From Pseudomonadales bacterium (GTDB lineage Bacteria > Pseudomonadota > Gammaproteobacteria > Pseudomonadales > Ketobacteraceae): a DNA stretch of 64,000 nucleotides. The DNA lies in the NCBI GenBank assembly GCA_002701845.1, contig NZXG01000038.1, positions 1 to 64,000 on the forward strand, in the 5' to 3' direction. How positions within the stretch are numbered: the first letter of the stretch is position 1; every line of letters begins with the position of its first letter. This document shows, one piece after another, positions 38,574 through 48,800 of the stretch. Both the position numbers and the translations under genes were made by a program. Below the pieces are notes generated by a model. It had not been told where the DNA came from and searched no databases. It was given only the letters and a program-made list of their open reading frames with translations.

Positions 38574-39455
38574 ATGGGATTACGCCTTAAATTCAACCTG
38601 GTGCTATTCATTACCACAGTGATCGGCGTACTGGTGTCCGGCCTGGTCAGTCACAAGATTCTGCAGGACAATGCCCGGGAGGAAGTGCTGGACATGGCGC
38701 GGATGATGATGGAAAGCGCCGTGGCGGTACGCTCTTACACGGTCAACGAAGTGCGGCCTCTGCTCAAGGTACAACAGCGGCGCCAGTTCATCCCCCAGAC
38801 AGTCCCCGCCTATGCCGCCGCCCGGTACATCAAAACCCTGCAGCAGTCGCACCGGGATTACAGTTATAAAGAAGCCACACTCAATCCCACCAACCCGGCC
38901 AACCGCGCCAGCGAATGGGAGGCGGATATCGTCAATTGGTTCCGCAATCATTCCGACCAGGAGGAACTGATCGGTGAACGGGATACCCCCACCGGCCCCC
39001 AGCTGTATCTGAGCCGGCCCATCACCATTACCAACCCCGGTTGCCTGGCCTGCCACAGTACCCCGGCGGAGGCACCACAGACGCTGATTAATACTTACGG
39101 TTCCAGCAACGGTTTCGGCTGGAAGCTGAATGAAACCATCGGCGCCCAGGTGGTGTCCGTACCCATGTCCCTGCCCCTGGCGCGGGCGGATCAGACCTTT
39201 ATCACCTTTATGAGTGCCCTGGTTGGCATTTTTCTGTTGATCGCGGTGATTCTTAACCTGATGCTACACTTTATTGTGATCAAGCCGGTGCGGGCCATGT
39301 CCAACAAGGCGGACGAAATCAGCCTGGGCAATCTGAACGTGGACGAACTGGTAATCACCGGCAACGACGAGATCTCCTCCCTGGGCCGCTCCTTCAATCG
39401 CATGCACCGCAGCCTGAGTAACGCGGTGCAAATGCTGGATGAAACCATTGACTGA
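38574..39455 (+). CDS. DUF3365 heme-binding membrane sensor with HAMP, no output domain
   Basis: A 293-residue inner-membrane protein. TM1 (about 6-26) is followed by a periplasmic DUF3365 (Tll0287-like) domain that contains a c-type heme site CLACH (Cys157, Cys160, His161). TM2 (about 209-235) is followed by a HAMP domain (IKPVRAMSNKADEISLGNL, DEISSLGRSFNRM). The chain ends 10 residues after HAMP with no kinase, cyclase or methyl-accepting domain. Such proteins are thought to sense redox state or ligands through heme. Its stop shares one base with the start of the Ser/Thr kinase, implying that the kinase supplies the output. Confidence 0.9.
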   Translation: MGLRLKFNLVLFITTVIGVLVSGLVSHKILQDNAREEVLDMARMMMESAVAVRSYTVNEVRPLLKVQQRRQFIPQTVPAYAAARYIKTLQQSHRDYSYKEATLNPTNPANRASEWEADIVNWFRNHSDQEELIGERDTPTGPQLYLSRPITITNPGCLACHSTPAEAPQTLINTYGSSNGFGWKLNETIGAQVVSVPMSLPLARADQTFITFMSALVGIFLLIAVILNLMLHFIVIKPVRAMSNKADEISLGNLNVDELVITGNDEISSLGRSFNRMHRSLSNAVQMLDETID

Positions 39456-40840
39456 TGATGCAGGATAACCCGTCACCGCTCCGCCAGATCGCCAAATATG
39501 CCGTGGAAGGTATCCTCGGCAGTGGCGCCATGGGGGTGGTGTACAAAGCCATGGATCGGCAAATCGAGCGGCCGGTGGCTATCAAGGTGCTGCACCAGCA
39601 CCTGCGCAATGGCGAACACGGCGCCGATCTGGAGCTGCGCTTTCTGCAGGAGGCCAGGGCGGCGGCCCGCTGCCTGCATCCCAACATCGTCACCATTTTT
39701 GATTTCGGCAGCGACCAGCAGCCCTATATCGTCATGGAGTTCGTGGAGGGCATCGAACTGAAAGCGCATCTGCGCAGTGACACATTTATTTCCCTGCCCT
39801 CGGCCACGGATATCTGTATCCAGGTGCTGGAAGCCCTGAACCATGCCCATGACAAAGGCATCGTGCATCGGGATATCAAACCCGCCAATATCATCCTGCT
39901 GGAAAACGGCAACGTCAAGGTATCCGACTTCGGAGTGGCCCGACTGGATACATCTGACCTCACCAGTACCGGATTCATGGTGGGCACGCCCAATTATATG
40001 TCACCGGAAGGCTTGCAGGGTCGGCCGGTGGACGCGCGCTCGGACCTTTACAGCGTGGGTGTGCTGTTCTATGAACTGCTGACCCGGGAACGACCGGCGC
40101 GGGAGCGGGATCTGGAAGGCAATATGGAGCGACTGAGTCAGGTGAGCCACCTCAGCGGCCAGAACGTGCGCTCCATCAAACATGTTCTGGGCCGGGCCCT
40201 GCAACCGGACCCGGCCCAGCGGGTGGGTTCCGCCGCGGAATTTATCAGCCTGCTGAAAGCCATCGACGACATGGACCTGACCCAGGCCACCACCGCCCAT
40301 TTTCCGCGCCCGGCGGATTATCAGGCGCCCACGGTGGTGGAACCCGGAGCCTACTCATCCAGTCAGTGGAATGACGACCTGTTACTTTCGCTGGAGCACT
40401 CCCTGGCCCGCTATGTGGGCCCCATGGCCCGGCTGTTGGTGCGCAAAAGCAGCCGCAGCGCCACCAGTCTGGAGCAACTGATGGCCAGTCTGACCCGCCA
40501 CATTCCCAATGCGGACGAGCGCAGTCAGTTTATGCAGGCGGTGGAGCAATCCGGTGTGTCCCAGGCCACCGGCACGGGTTTTTCACCCCCGAGCGCACCG
40601 AACTCCGCCATCGGCAACGGCAGTCAATCGCCACCGGCACCCGTGGTTATCAGCGAGCAAACCCAGCAGCAACTGAGTGAGCTATTGGCGTTCCATATCG
40701 GGCCCCTGGCCAGTCGGCTGGTGAAGAAACTGGCGCGCCAGCATGGGGATGTGCCGGCATTGGTGGAGGCACTGGCCCGACAGATTCCGGACCCGAAGGA
40801 GCGCAATCAATTCCTGCTCCGGGCCGGAAAACTAAGCTGA
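39455..40840 (+). CDS. Ser/Thr protein kinase with two C-terminal DUF8082-like repeats
   Basis: A 461-residue soluble Hanks-type kinase. Residues about 14-275 hold the catalytic domain, with GSGAMGVVYKA (P-loop), AIKVL (ATP lysine), HRDIKPANI, DFGVA and GTPNYMSPEG, all intact. Two repeats of about 55 residues follow (about 312-368 and 405-459), sharing the pattern GPxAxxLVxK, then IPxxxERxQF. I read these as DUF8082-type domains. There is no membrane helix, so recruitment must come from a partner such as the HAMP sensor encoded just upstream. Substrates are unknown; the glycogen cluster begins immediately downstream on the other strand. Confidence 0.92.
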   Translation: MMQDNPSPLRQIAKYAVEGILGSGAMGVVYKAMDRQIERPVAIKVLHQHLRNGEHGADLELRFLQEARAAARCLHPNIVTIFDFGSDQQPYIVMEFVEGIELKAHLRSDTFISLPSATDICIQVLEALNHAHDKGIVHRDIKPANIILLENGNVKVSDFGVARLDTSDLTSTGFMVGTPNYMSPEGLQGRPVDARSDLYSVGVLFYELLTRERPARERDLEGNMERLSQVSHLSGQNVRSIKHVLGRALQPDPAQRVGSAAEFISLLKAIDDMDLTQATTAHFPRPADYQAPTVVEPGAYSSSQWNDDLLLSLEHSLARYVGPMARLLVRKSSRSATSLEQLMASLTRHIPNADERSQFMQAVEQSGVSQATGTGFSPPSAPNSAIGNGSQSPPAPVVISEQTQQQLSELLAFHIGPLASRLVKKLARQHGDVPALVEALARQIPDPKERNQFLLRAGKLS

Positions 40841-40853
40841 GCGCAGAACCCAT

Positions 40854-40881
40854 ACCGCTGCCGCCAGGGCAGAGCAGCGGT
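40854..40881. terminator. Hairpin between convergent kinase genes
   Basis: ACCGCTGC (40854-40861) and GCAGCGGT (40874-40881) form an 8-bp stem between the convergent Ser/Thr kinase and PfkB genes. There is no T-run on either side, so it may be only a processing or Rho-associated structure. Confidence 0.3.
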
Positions 40882-41864
40882 TACAACGGCTCCCGTTCGA
40901 TGCGCCGGCTGATGCTCTGGGCCTGAGCATAAAGCTCCTCCCGGGACAGCAGTTTTTCCTTGGCCCCGCGATATTGTAATACCGACTCGGCGTTGGTCAT
41001 GGCCAGATGGATGGCCTGCTCCAGGGGCTCCTCCAGCAAACAGGCGGCGGTAAAAGTGGAGGCGAAGGCGTCACCGGCGCCGGTGGTTTCCTGTACCTCC
41101 AGCGCCTCCCGGGGCCAGGCCTGGTAGTAATGCTTGCGATCATACACATGGACGCCTTTGGGGCCATCGGTGATCACCAGAATTTTGGGTGGCAGCTCCG
41201 CCATCTTCTGCAGCAGTGTTTTCGCCGCCGGCCGCTCCTGGTACATCAGGCCCATGAACTTACAGGCCTCTTCCAGGTTCATCACCAGAATCTCCACTTT
41301 CTCCAGTAACGGCTGCAGGGCTTTATGCCCCAGTTCCGCCTGGTAATTGCTGGGATTGAAAGCCACCCGGTAGTCGTGCTCCGCCAGCAGGGATACCACG
41401 GTATCAAAACTTTGCCCCAGCATGCTGGCCAGGTACACCCAGCGGGTGGTGAACGGCTTGATCTCTTTCAATCCCAGTTCGTTATTACAGCCTTTATAGG
41501 CCAGGATGGTGCGGTCGTGGGCGAAACTGTTGAGTATGACCGAGATGCCGGTGGTACCACCCCGGGGCCCGATAAACTGAATATGCTCTTTCTGCAACGT
41601 ACGAATCACGAAATCCCCATTGCCGTCGTGCCCCACTTTGCCCAGGTAACCGGTACGCAGGCCAAGGCGAGCGAAGGTCACCGCGCAGTTGGTACCACCA
41701 CCGCCCACCGCCAGGGTCAGCTCTTTCACCAGAATCTTGCTGCCCAGGGGGAAGGCAATGAGCTTTTCCTTGGTGGTGGGGGTATCGATGCGGATCAGTT
41801 CCGAGTCCGTGTCCGCAAACTGGTCCACGGTCGCACTGCCGATAGCCACAATGTCGAAAGACAT
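40881..41864 (-). CDS. PfkB-family carbohydrate kinase
   Basis: A 327-residue ribokinase-fold sugar or nucleoside kinase. The N-terminal signature VGGGGTNCAVTFARLG and the C-terminal active-site motif TTGAGDAFASTFTAA (catalytic Asp) are intact. The substrate cannot be told from sequence; sugar or adenosine is possible. It lies four bases downstream of glgA in the glgB-glgA-pfkB unit, so a link to glucan metabolism (for example recycling of a hexose or adenosine) is inferred from context. Confidence 0.9.
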   Translation of the reverse strand: MSFDIVAIGSATVDQFADTDSELIRIDTPTTKEKLIAFPLGSKILVKELTLAVGGGGTNCAVTFARLGLRTGYLGKVGHDGNGDFVIRTLQKEHIQFIGPRGGTTGISVILNSFAHDRTILAYKGCNNELGLKEIKPFTTRWVYLASMLGQSFDTVVSLLAEHDYRVAFNPSNYQAELGHKALQPLLEKVEILVMNLEEACKFMGLMYQERPAAKTLLQKMAELPPKILVITDGPKGVHVYDRKHYYQAWPREALEVQETTGAGDAFASTFTAACLLEEPLEQAIHLAMTNAESVLQYRGAKEKLLSREELYAQAQSISRRIEREPL

Positions 41865-41868
41865 GCAC

Positions 41869-43311
41869 CTACTCCTGTTGATACGTCGTTAAATAATCGT
41901 GGGCACTCCGCTCCCAGTCGAAGCGCTGTGCCATGGCGGTGAGCTGCATCTGCCGCCAGAGCCCAGGCTCGGCGTAGCGGCTGATGGCCCGCCGCAGGGT
42001 TCGGGTCAGGGCTTCCGCCGTGGGCTCAGAGAACACGAAGCCGGTGGCGGTACCGGCCGCCAGGGCCGAGTCACTGGCGTCGTTCACCGTGTCCGCCAGC
42101 CCCCCGGTGTGCCGCACCACCGGCAAAGTACCATAGCGCAGGCTGTAGATCTGATTCAGGCCGCAGGGCTCGAAGCGGGACGGCATGGCAAACAGATCAC
42201 TGCCCGCCTCAATGCGGTGCGCCAGCGTTTCATCATACCCGATAATCACCGCCATGGTCTTGGGGTTACGGCGGGCCAGTTGTTGCAGTTGCTGCTCAAA
42301 CTCAGGCCGGCCGCTGCCCAGAATCACCCACTGCACCGCCTCCCCCTGCAGCGCTTCCATGGCTGCCAGCAACCAGTCCACGCCCTTCTGCTGTTCCAGC
42401 CGACCCACCATTCCGATTAACGGGGTGGTTTTCGTCAGCCGCAGTCCCAGTTGGCGTTGCAGGTCCAGTTTGTTGTTCAGCTTCTCCGGCAACCGGTCAG
42501 CATCGTAATGGAACCGAATGCAGGGGTCGTCCGCCGGATTCCAGACGCTGTAATCGGCGCCATTCAGTATTCCCGACAGCTTTGGCGCATGATGTTGCAA
42601 CAGACCGGCCATGCCACAACCCAGGGGCTCATGCAGAATTTCCTCGGCATAGGTGGGGCTGACCGTGGTCACCCGGTGACTGAACACAATCCCCGCCTTC
42701 ATAAAGGAAAACCGGCCAAAGAATTCCAGGGCTTCAATGTGCCACCACTCGGGGGGCAGTTGCAACTGCTGGAAAGTGGCATGATCAAAAATACCCTGAT
42801 AGGCCAGGTTATGGATGGTAAACAGAGTGGTCTGGGGCAGGCCCGCCTGCCGCACCAGCCCCGGGATCAAGCCCGTCTGCCAGTCGTTGCAATGCACCAC
42901 CTCATAACCGGAAGCGAGCCCTTCGGCCCTGCCCGCCAGCACGCAGACCACGGCGCGACAGAATTGGGCGAAGCGCTCAGCGTTGTCCGGCCAGGGTTCC
43001 GCCGTCGCGGTGGCATAGGGCCCACCGTCCCGCTCGTACAACGCCGGACACTCCACCAGTAACAGCGGCAGACCGGATTGCGGGCAGCGGTAGCGGGCCA
43101 GACCAACGTCCGTACGCAGATAGTCATCCTGTAGCGGGTAGCGCTGCTCCGGTTGCCCCAATTTGCTGAGCACCGCGCCGTAGCCCGGCAATATCAGGGT
43201 CACCTGCGCCCCCGCCCGGGCCAGCGCCGCGGATAACCCCTGGGACACATCCGCCAGACCGCCGGTCTTGATCAGAGGATAGAGTTCACTGGTGGCAAAC
43301 AAGACTTTCAT
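41869..43311 (-). CDS. glgA: Glycogen synthase (ADP-glucose, GT5)
   Basis: A 480-residue glucosyltransferase that adds glucose from ADP-glucose to glycogen. It has the N-terminal KTGGLADVS ADP-glucose motif (about residues 15-23), IHNLAYQG, the GT5 domain linker region GILNGADYSVWNP, and the C-terminal Rossmann domain with PSRFEPCGLNQIYSLRYGT, which carries the catalytic Glu. Length is normal. It follows glgB by five bases and precedes the PfkB kinase. Confidence 0.96.
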   Translation of the reverse strand: MKVLFATSELYPLIKTGGLADVSQGLSAALARAGAQVTLILPGYGAVLSKLGQPEQRYPLQDDYLRTDVGLARYRCPQSGLPLLLVECPALYERDGGPYATATAEPWPDNAERFAQFCRAVVCVLAGRAEGLASGYEVVHCNDWQTGLIPGLVRQAGLPQTTLFTIHNLAYQGIFDHATFQQLQLPPEWWHIEALEFFGRFSFMKAGIVFSHRVTTVSPTYAEEILHEPLGCGMAGLLQHHAPKLSGILNGADYSVWNPADDPCIRFHYDADRLPEKLNNKLDLQRQLGLRLTKTTPLIGMVGRLEQQKGVDWLLAAMEALQGEAVQWVILGSGRPEFEQQLQQLARRNPKTMAVIIGYDETLAHRIEAGSDLFAMPSRFEPCGLNQIYSLRYGTLPVVRHTGGLADTVNDASDSALAAGTATGFVFSEPTAEALTRTLRRAISRYAEPGLWRQMQLTAMAQRFDWERSAHDYLTTYQQE

Positions 43312-43316
43312 GGCTT

Positions 43317-45533
43317 TCAGTGATTACCCCCAGACAACTGATGCACCGGCGCCAGCACGATCCCCCCCAGCGGCGGCAGTGTGATGCTGATACTGTAGGG
43401 CTGCTGCATCAAGGGCTCATTCCGCACCTGAATCCAGGTGCCATTGGACACATTGCTGCCACCGTAATATTCCGAGTCGGAATTAAAGATCTCTCCATAG
43501 CCATCCCGCTCGGGGACACCGATGCGATAGTCATGGCGCACCACCGGAGTAAAGTTCAGCACCACCACCAGGTGCCCGGCGTCCCCCTGGCGCAGATAGC
43601 TGACCACCGACTGGGAACTGTCATGACAGTCAATCCAGCGAAAGCCCTGCTCCTCGAAATCGAACTGGTGCAAGGCGGGCCACTGACGGTATAGCCGGTT
43701 CAGATCCCGCACCAGCTGCTGGGTGCCCCGCTGCCATGGATATTCCAGCAGATGCCAGTCCAGCTGACCGTCGTGAGACCATTCCCGACCCTGGCCGAAC
43801 TCACCCCCCATAAACAACAGCTTCTTGCCAGGATGGGTGAAAAGATAGGTGAACAGCAGCCGCAGATTGGCAAACTGCTGCCAACCGTCACCGGGCATTT
43901 TCTGCAGCAGAGAACCTTTGCCATGCACCACCTCGTCGTGGGACAGGGGCAGCACAAAGTTTTCGGAGAAGGCGTACAGCAAACTGAAAGTGAGGTTCTC
44001 GTGATGGTACTGGCGATGCACCGGATCCTGGTTGAAATAACGCAGGGAATCGTTCATCCAGCCCATGTTCCATTTCATGCTGAAACCCAGCCCCCCCAGG
44101 TACACCGGCCGTGAAACCTGGGGCCAGGCGGTGGATTCCTCCGCCACCATCAACACCCCGGGAAAGTCCTGGTGGATACACTCGTTGGCCCGGCGCAGAA
44201 AATGGATAGCCTCCAGGTTCTCGTTGCCGCCATACTGGTTGGGGGCCCAGTCACCAGGCTCCCGGGAGTAATCCAGATACAGCATGGAGGCCACCGCGTC
44301 CACCCGCAGCCCATCAATATGAAATTCGTCCAGCCAGAAGCGGGCGCTGGACACCAGGAAGTTCCGCACTTCGTTGCGACCGTAGTTGAAGATCAAGGTG
44401 CCCCAATCCCGGTGTTCCCCGCGCTGTGGATTGTCGTGCTCATACAGACAGGTGCCATCGAACCGGGCCAGGGCGTGGGCGTCCTTGGGAAAGTGGGCCG
44501 GGACCCAGTCCAGAATCACCCCGATACCATGGCGGTGACAGTGGTCCACAAAATACTTGAAATCATTGATATCGCCAAAGCGACTGGTGGGGGCGAAAAA
44601 ACCAGTGACCTGATAACCCCAGGAGCCATCAAACGGAAACTCGGTGACCGGCAGCAGCTCCAGGTGGGTAAAGCCCATATCCAGCACGTAGTCCACCAGC
44701 TGGTGGGCCAGCTCCCGGTAATTGAGAAATTCATCGCCCCGCCGCCGCCAGGATCCCAGATGCACCTCATAGATGGCGTGGGGTTGATGCAGCCAGTCCG
44801 CCCGCGCCCACTTTTGCAACCACAGATCATCCTGCCATTGGTACTCGGCGGGTGCGGCATAGCAGCTGGCGGTGTTGGGCCGCAGTTCGAAACTGCGGCC
44901 ATAGGGGTCGGCCTTGGTGACGACCTCTCCGCTGTCCCGATTACGAATTTCGTATTTATACAGGGTCTGTGGCATCAAGCCCGGTAAAAACAACTCCCAC
45001 ACACCGCTGCTGCCGCGGCTGCGCATGGCATGGACCCGGCCATCCCACTGATTGAAATCCCCCACCACACTGACCCGTTCCGCATTGGGCGCCCACACCA
45101 CGAACAACGCACCCGCCACCCCGTCCGCTACCCAGGGACGCGCCCCCATCACCCGGTAGGCGTCGAAGCACTCACCGGTGTGGAACCGGTCCAGCCACGC
45201 CTGACTCAACTGGGGCCAGAAGCTGTAGGGATCCATGAACTCCTGCTGCGCGGCGCCACGCTGTTCGATCAAAGTGGGATGGGCGCTCCAGTGCGCCGGA
45301 TCACCCTCCAGTTCAAACACGCCCTCGGGCCGCTGCCGCTTCAAAGCGGTGCGCCCCTGATCGGTAATGACCCAAACAGCGTCAGCCAGAGGTCGAAACA
45401 CCCGCAGGCAGCCCTTCTCCCCGGCGCCATGAACCCCCAGCACCGTGAACGGATCGTGGTGGCGGGCGTCGAGCACCCGGTCCAATTCCTGGTTAAAGTA
45501 CAGGTTGTCTTGTGCTAGCCTGTTCGGAGGCAT
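43317..45533 (-). CDS. glgB: 1,4-alpha-glucan branching enzyme (GH13)
   Basis: A 738-residue enzyme that makes the alpha-1,6 branches of glycogen. N-terminal CBM48 modules ([25 protein letters not shown]) precede a GH13 barrel with [30 protein letters not shown] (nucleophile Asp) and MVAEEST (acid/base Glu), PLSHDE, and a C-terminal beta domain. I chose ATG 45533 ([10 protein letters not shown]); an ATG four codons upstream is also possible. It is first in the glgB-glgA-pfkB unit, divergent from glgC. Confidence 0.95.
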   Translation of the reverse strand: MPPNRLAQDNLYFNQELDRVLDARHHDPFTVLGVHGAGEKGCLRVFRPLADAVWVITDQGRTALKRQRPEGVFELEGDPAHWSAHPTLIEQRGAAQQEFMDPYSFWPQLSQAWLDRFHTGECFDAYRVMGARPWVADGVAGALFVVWAPNAERVSVVGDFNQWDGRVHAMRSRGSSGVWELFLPGLMPQTLYKYEIRNRDSGEVVTKADPYGRSFELRPNTASCYAAPAEYQWQDDLWLQKWARADWLHQPHAIYEVHLGSWRRRGDEFLNYRELAHQLVDYVLDMGFTHLELLPVTEFPFDGSWGYQVTGFFAPTSRFGDINDFKYFVDHCHRHGIGVILDWVPAHFPKDAHALARFDGTCLYEHDNPQRGEHRDWGTLIFNYGRNEVRNFLVSSARFWLDEFHIDGLRVDAVASMLYLDYSREPGDWAPNQYGGNENLEAIHFLRRANECIHQDFPGVLMVAEESTAWPQVSRPVYLGGLGFSMKWNMGWMNDSLRYFNQDPVHRQYHHENLTFSLLYAFSENFVLPLSHDEVVHGKGSLLQKMPGDGWQQFANLRLLFTYLFTHPGKKLLFMGGEFGQGREWSHDGQLDWHLLEYPWQRGTQQLVRDLNRLYRQWPALHQFDFEEQGFRWIDCHDSSQSVVSYLRQGDAGHLVVVLNFTPVVRHDYRIGVPERDGYGEIFNSDSEYYGGSNVSNGTWIQVRNEPLMQQPYSISITLPPLGGIVLAPVHQLSGGNH

Positions 45534-45844
45534 AACGAATTCCATCCCGTGGCAAAAGCAAAGCGTTATTTGACACTGGTTTTGTAAAAGATGCCAGGAC
45601 CACAACGGGTTTTCAGCCAGGCGCACCCGGGTCAGCGGACATTTATATAACTCACAGTTATTTTGCTGGGCTGGAAACGCTCCACCCGTTTATCGGCAAA
45701 ACGCGGCGGGCAAGTCGGAAACTTGATGTGGATCATTTAATGCATACAACTTGTCTTGAGGCTGTCATCTAAGATCCACATTATTAAGATACAGATGTGT
45801 GAATTTAGTGACACTACACCCAATACAACTTTCATGGATACGGC
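45534..45844. other. Divergent regulatory region between glgB and glgC
   Basis: About 310 bases without a gene, more AT-rich than its surroundings. It must contain promoters for both glgB (left) and glgC (right). A good candidate for glgC is TTGAGG (45756-45761), 17 bases, CATTAT (45779-45784), about 60 bases before the ATG. I saw no clear glgB promoter or operator. Confidence 0.55.
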
Positions 45845-47107
45845 ATGCAGGGCGCAACGACTTCCAACTACGCAACCCTTAAAAACACGCTGGCACTGAT
45901 TCTGGCAGGAGGCAGCGGAACCCGACTGCGATCCCTGACCCGCTGGCATTCCAAACCGGCGGTGCCCTTTGGCGGCAAATTCCGCACCATCGATTTCCCC
46001 CTGTCGAACTGCATTAATTCCGGCATTCGGCAGATCAGCATTCTCACCCAATATAAGTCCCACTCTCTGAATACCCATATTCAGCGGGGCTGGAGCTTTC
46101 TGCGGCCGGAGCTGGGTGAATTCGTGGAGCTGCTGCCGGCGCAGCAACGGGTGCGGGACTCCTGGTACACCGGCACCGCAGACGCCGTGTTTCAGAACCT
46201 GGATATCATCGACACCGTCCATCCCGACTACGTGCTGATTCTGGCCGGTGACCACATCTACAAAATGAACTACGCACTGATGCTTGAGCAGCACGTGGCC
46301 AGTGGCGCGGACATCACCGTTGGCTGTATCGAGGTACCGGTGAAGGCGGCACGGGAATTCGGGGTGATGTCCGTGGATGCGGACAACCGGATTCTGGAAT
46401 TCAATGAAAAGCCGGCCCAGCCCAAGACCATGCCCGGCAGCTCCAGTTTGAGCCTGGCCTCCATGGGTATCTATGTGTTCCCCAAACCGTTGCTGGAGGA
46501 ATTGCTCACCGCCGACAGCGACCTGACCGACAGCGCCCATGATTTCGGTAAGAATATCATTCCCCGGGCGGTGAAAAGCCTGAAAGTGATGGCCTATCCG
46601 TTTCGGGATGAGAATACCGGGGACACCGCCTACTGGCGTGATGTGGGCACCATTGACAGCTATTACGACGCCAACATGGATCTGCTCTCCGTTACCCCGC
46701 AACTGAACCTGTACGATCAGAGCTGGCCCATCTGGACGCACCAGGAGCAGTTACCCCCGGCCAAATTTGTGTTTGATGACGATAACCGTCGGGGTATGGC
46801 GGTGGACTCTCTGGTGTCTGCCGGTTGTATTGTCTCCGGCAGCAAACTCAGCCACTGCCTGTTATCCAATAACGTCCGCGTCCACAGTTACTCGGAAATC
46901 CAAGACGCCGTGATTCTGCCCAATGTGGACATTGGCCGTCATTGCCGGTTGCGCCGGGTGATCATCGACCGGGATTGCCAGATTCCCCCGGGTACGGTGA
47001 TTGGCTATGATCCGGAAAAGGACGCGCGCCAGTTCCATGTGTCGCCTAACGGCGTAGTACTTGTATCCGCAGAGATGCTAAGGAAAGCGCTGTCACATGT
47101 CGCCTAA
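45845..47107 (+). CDS. glgC: Glucose-1-phosphate adenylyltransferase
   Basis: A 420-residue ADP-glucose pyrophosphorylase, the committed and usually allosteric step of bacterial glycogen synthesis. The nucleotidyltransferase core has LILAGGSGTRLRSLT, KPAVPFGGKFRTIDFPLSNC, GTADAVFQN, LAGDHIYKM, FNEKP and YWRDVGTIDSYYDANM. A left-handed beta-helix domain follows (about 320-420). It lies at the head of the plus-strand glgC-GH57-malQ unit; the GH57 start overlaps its last codons. Confidence 0.97.
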   Translation: MQGATTSNYATLKNTLALILAGGSGTRLRSLTRWHSKPAVPFGGKFRTIDFPLSNCINSGIRQISILTQYKSHSLNTHIQRGWSFLRPELGEFVELLPAQQRVRDSWYTGTADAVFQNLDIIDTVHPDYVLILAGDHIYKMNYALMLEQHVASGADITVGCIEVPVKAAREFGVMSVDADNRILEFNEKPAQPKTMPGSSSLSLASMGIYVFPKPLLEELLTADSDLTDSAHDFGKNIIPRAVKSLKVMAYPFRDENTGDTAYWRDVGTIDSYYDANMDLLSVTPQLNLYDQSWPIWTHQEQLPPAKFVFDDDNRRGMAVDSLVSAGCIVSGSKLSHCLLSNNVRVHSYSEIQDAVILPNVDIGRHCRLRRVIIDRDCQIPPGTVIGYDPEKDARQFHVSPNGVVLVSAEMLRKALSHVA

Positions 47108-48797
47108 GGATGATCACCCGCCTATCAATGTCGTACTTTGCTGGCACATGCACCAGCCCCAGTATCAGGATCAGTTCACCCGCCAGGTGCGTCTGCCCTG
47201 GACCTACCTGCACGCCATAAAAGACTACGCCGATATGGCGGCGGTGGTGGAACAGGTTCCCCGGAGCAAGGTGGTGGTTAACTTTACTCCGGTGTTGCTG
47301 GACCAACTGGATGATTATATCCAACAGTTCGACCGGTTTTTCAATCACGGGGAATCCTTCACCGATCCGTTGCTGGCCACGCTGGCCCAGACCACCATCG
47401 GCCCCACCGAATCCCTGCGCCACTTTATCGTGAAACAATGTGTAAGGGCCAACGAACAACGGCTGGTGAACCGCTTTGCACCCTATCGGGACCTGGTGCA
47501 GCTGGCCCGCCAGGCGCTGGAAAAATCCGGCTACCTGGCCTATCTGGATGAACAGTTCTTTTTTGATCTGCTGGTGTGGTACCACCTGGTATGGATGGGG
47601 GAGACTGTCCGTCATGAAAACGCCAGTGTTCAGCGGCTGATCCGTAAAGCCCGGGGCTTTAACGCCCAGGATCGCCGGGAGCTGTTGGCGGTGATCGACC
47701 AGTTGATGCGCAATGTGGTGCCCCGCTACCGGCATTTGGCGGAAAGCGGCCAGATGGAGTTGTCGGTTACCCCGGACAAGCACCCCATCATTCCCCTGCT
47801 GCTGGACTTTAACAGCACTCTCGAAGCCATGCCGGACGCCCCGTTGCCCCATCGTCTCCACTATCCCGGCGGCCGGGAACGGGCCTTTGAGCATGTCGAG
47901 CAGGGTCTGGCCAGCTTTGAGCGCCACTTCGGCTTCCGGCCAGTGGGGTGTTGGCCATCGGAGGGGGCTGTCAGTGAAGCGACTTTTGAACTACTGGCCG
48001 AGGCCGGTTTCCAGTGGGCCGCCAGCGGCGGTGGTGTACTGGCAAACTCCATCAAAGCCAGCCATCTGAAGCACGTGTGTATTCACCACGGTTTTCAACT
48101 GCGGGATGTGCCCCTGGCCGGATTTTTCCGGGACGACAACCTGTCGGATCTGATCGGTTTTACTTATTCCGGCTGGAACGAAAATGACGCCGTAAACAAC
48201 ATGGTGCATCACATCGAAAATATTCGTGCCGCCTGCAAATATCGTCCGGATACCATCGTGCCCATCATTCTGGACGGGGAAAACTGCTGGGAATACTATC
48301 CCCATAATGGATATTTTTTCCTCAAGCAACTCTATTCCAAACTGGTGGACCATCCCCATATCAACCTCACCACCTTCCGTGACTATCTGAAAACCCATCA
48401 GCAACAGACCCGCCTGAACACCCTGGTGGCAGGCAGCTGGGTTTACGGTACCTTTTCCACCTGGATCGGGGATCCGGCCAAGAACCTGGCCTGGGATCTG
48501 CTGTGCCAGGCCAAGGACGATTTTGACCGGGTCATCGCCAGTGGCAAGCTGGCGCCGGAAATCGAGCAACGGGCCCGGGAGCAGATGGCCATCTGTGAGG
48601 GTTCAGACTGGTTCTGGTGGTTTGGCGACTACAATCCGGCAGAGGCGGTGTCTGACTTCGACCAACTGTACCGGGCCCACTTGAAAAATCTGTACCGGTT
48701 CCTGGATGAGCCGGCCCCGGAGGCGTTGGAGCAGGTCATCAGCCGTGGTGGCGGCAGTGCAGAGAACGATGGTGTCATGCGGAGAGGTCAGGGTTAG
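47097..48797 (+). CDS. Glycoside hydrolase family 57 (alpha-glucan-active)
   Basis: A 566-residue enzyme of the GH57 retaining family. Conserved region 1 is WHMHQPQYQD. The nucleophile Glu is expected in CWPSEGAVSEATFELLAEAGFQW and the acid/base Asp in FFRDDNLSDLIGF. GH57 includes alpha-amylases, 4-alpha-glucanotransferases and branching enzymes; the sequence does not settle which. Since glgB and malQ are both present, an amylase-type role on glycogen is the likeliest. It starts inside the end of glgC and ends four bases before malQ. Confidence 0.9.
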   Translation: MSPKDDHPPINVVLCWHMHQPQYQDQFTRQVRLPWTYLHAIKDYADMAAVVEQVPRSKVVVNFTPVLLDQLDDYIQQFDRFFNHGESFTDPLLATLAQTTIGPTESLRHFIVKQCVRANEQRLVNRFAPYRDLVQLARQALEKSGYLAYLDEQFFFDLLVWYHLVWMGETVRHENASVQRLIRKARGFNAQDRRELLAVIDQLMRNVVPRYRHLAESGQMELSVTPDKHPIIPLLLDFNSTLEAMPDAPLPHRLHYPGGRERAFEHVEQGLASFERHFGFRPVGCWPSEGAVSEATFELLAEAGFQWAASGGGVLANSIKASHLKHVCIHHGFQLRDVPLAGFFRDDNLSDLIGFTYSGWNENDAVNNMVHHIENIRAACKYRPDTIVPIILDGENCWEYYPHNGYFFLKQLYSKLVDHPHINLTTFRDYLKTHQQQTRLNTLVAGSWVYGTFSTWIGDPAKNLAWDLLCQAKDDFDRVIASGKLAPEIEQRAREQMAICEGSDWFWWFGDYNPAEAVSDFDQLYRAHLKNLYRFLDEPAPEALEQVISRGGGSAENDGVMRRGQG

Positions 48798-48800
48798 TTC

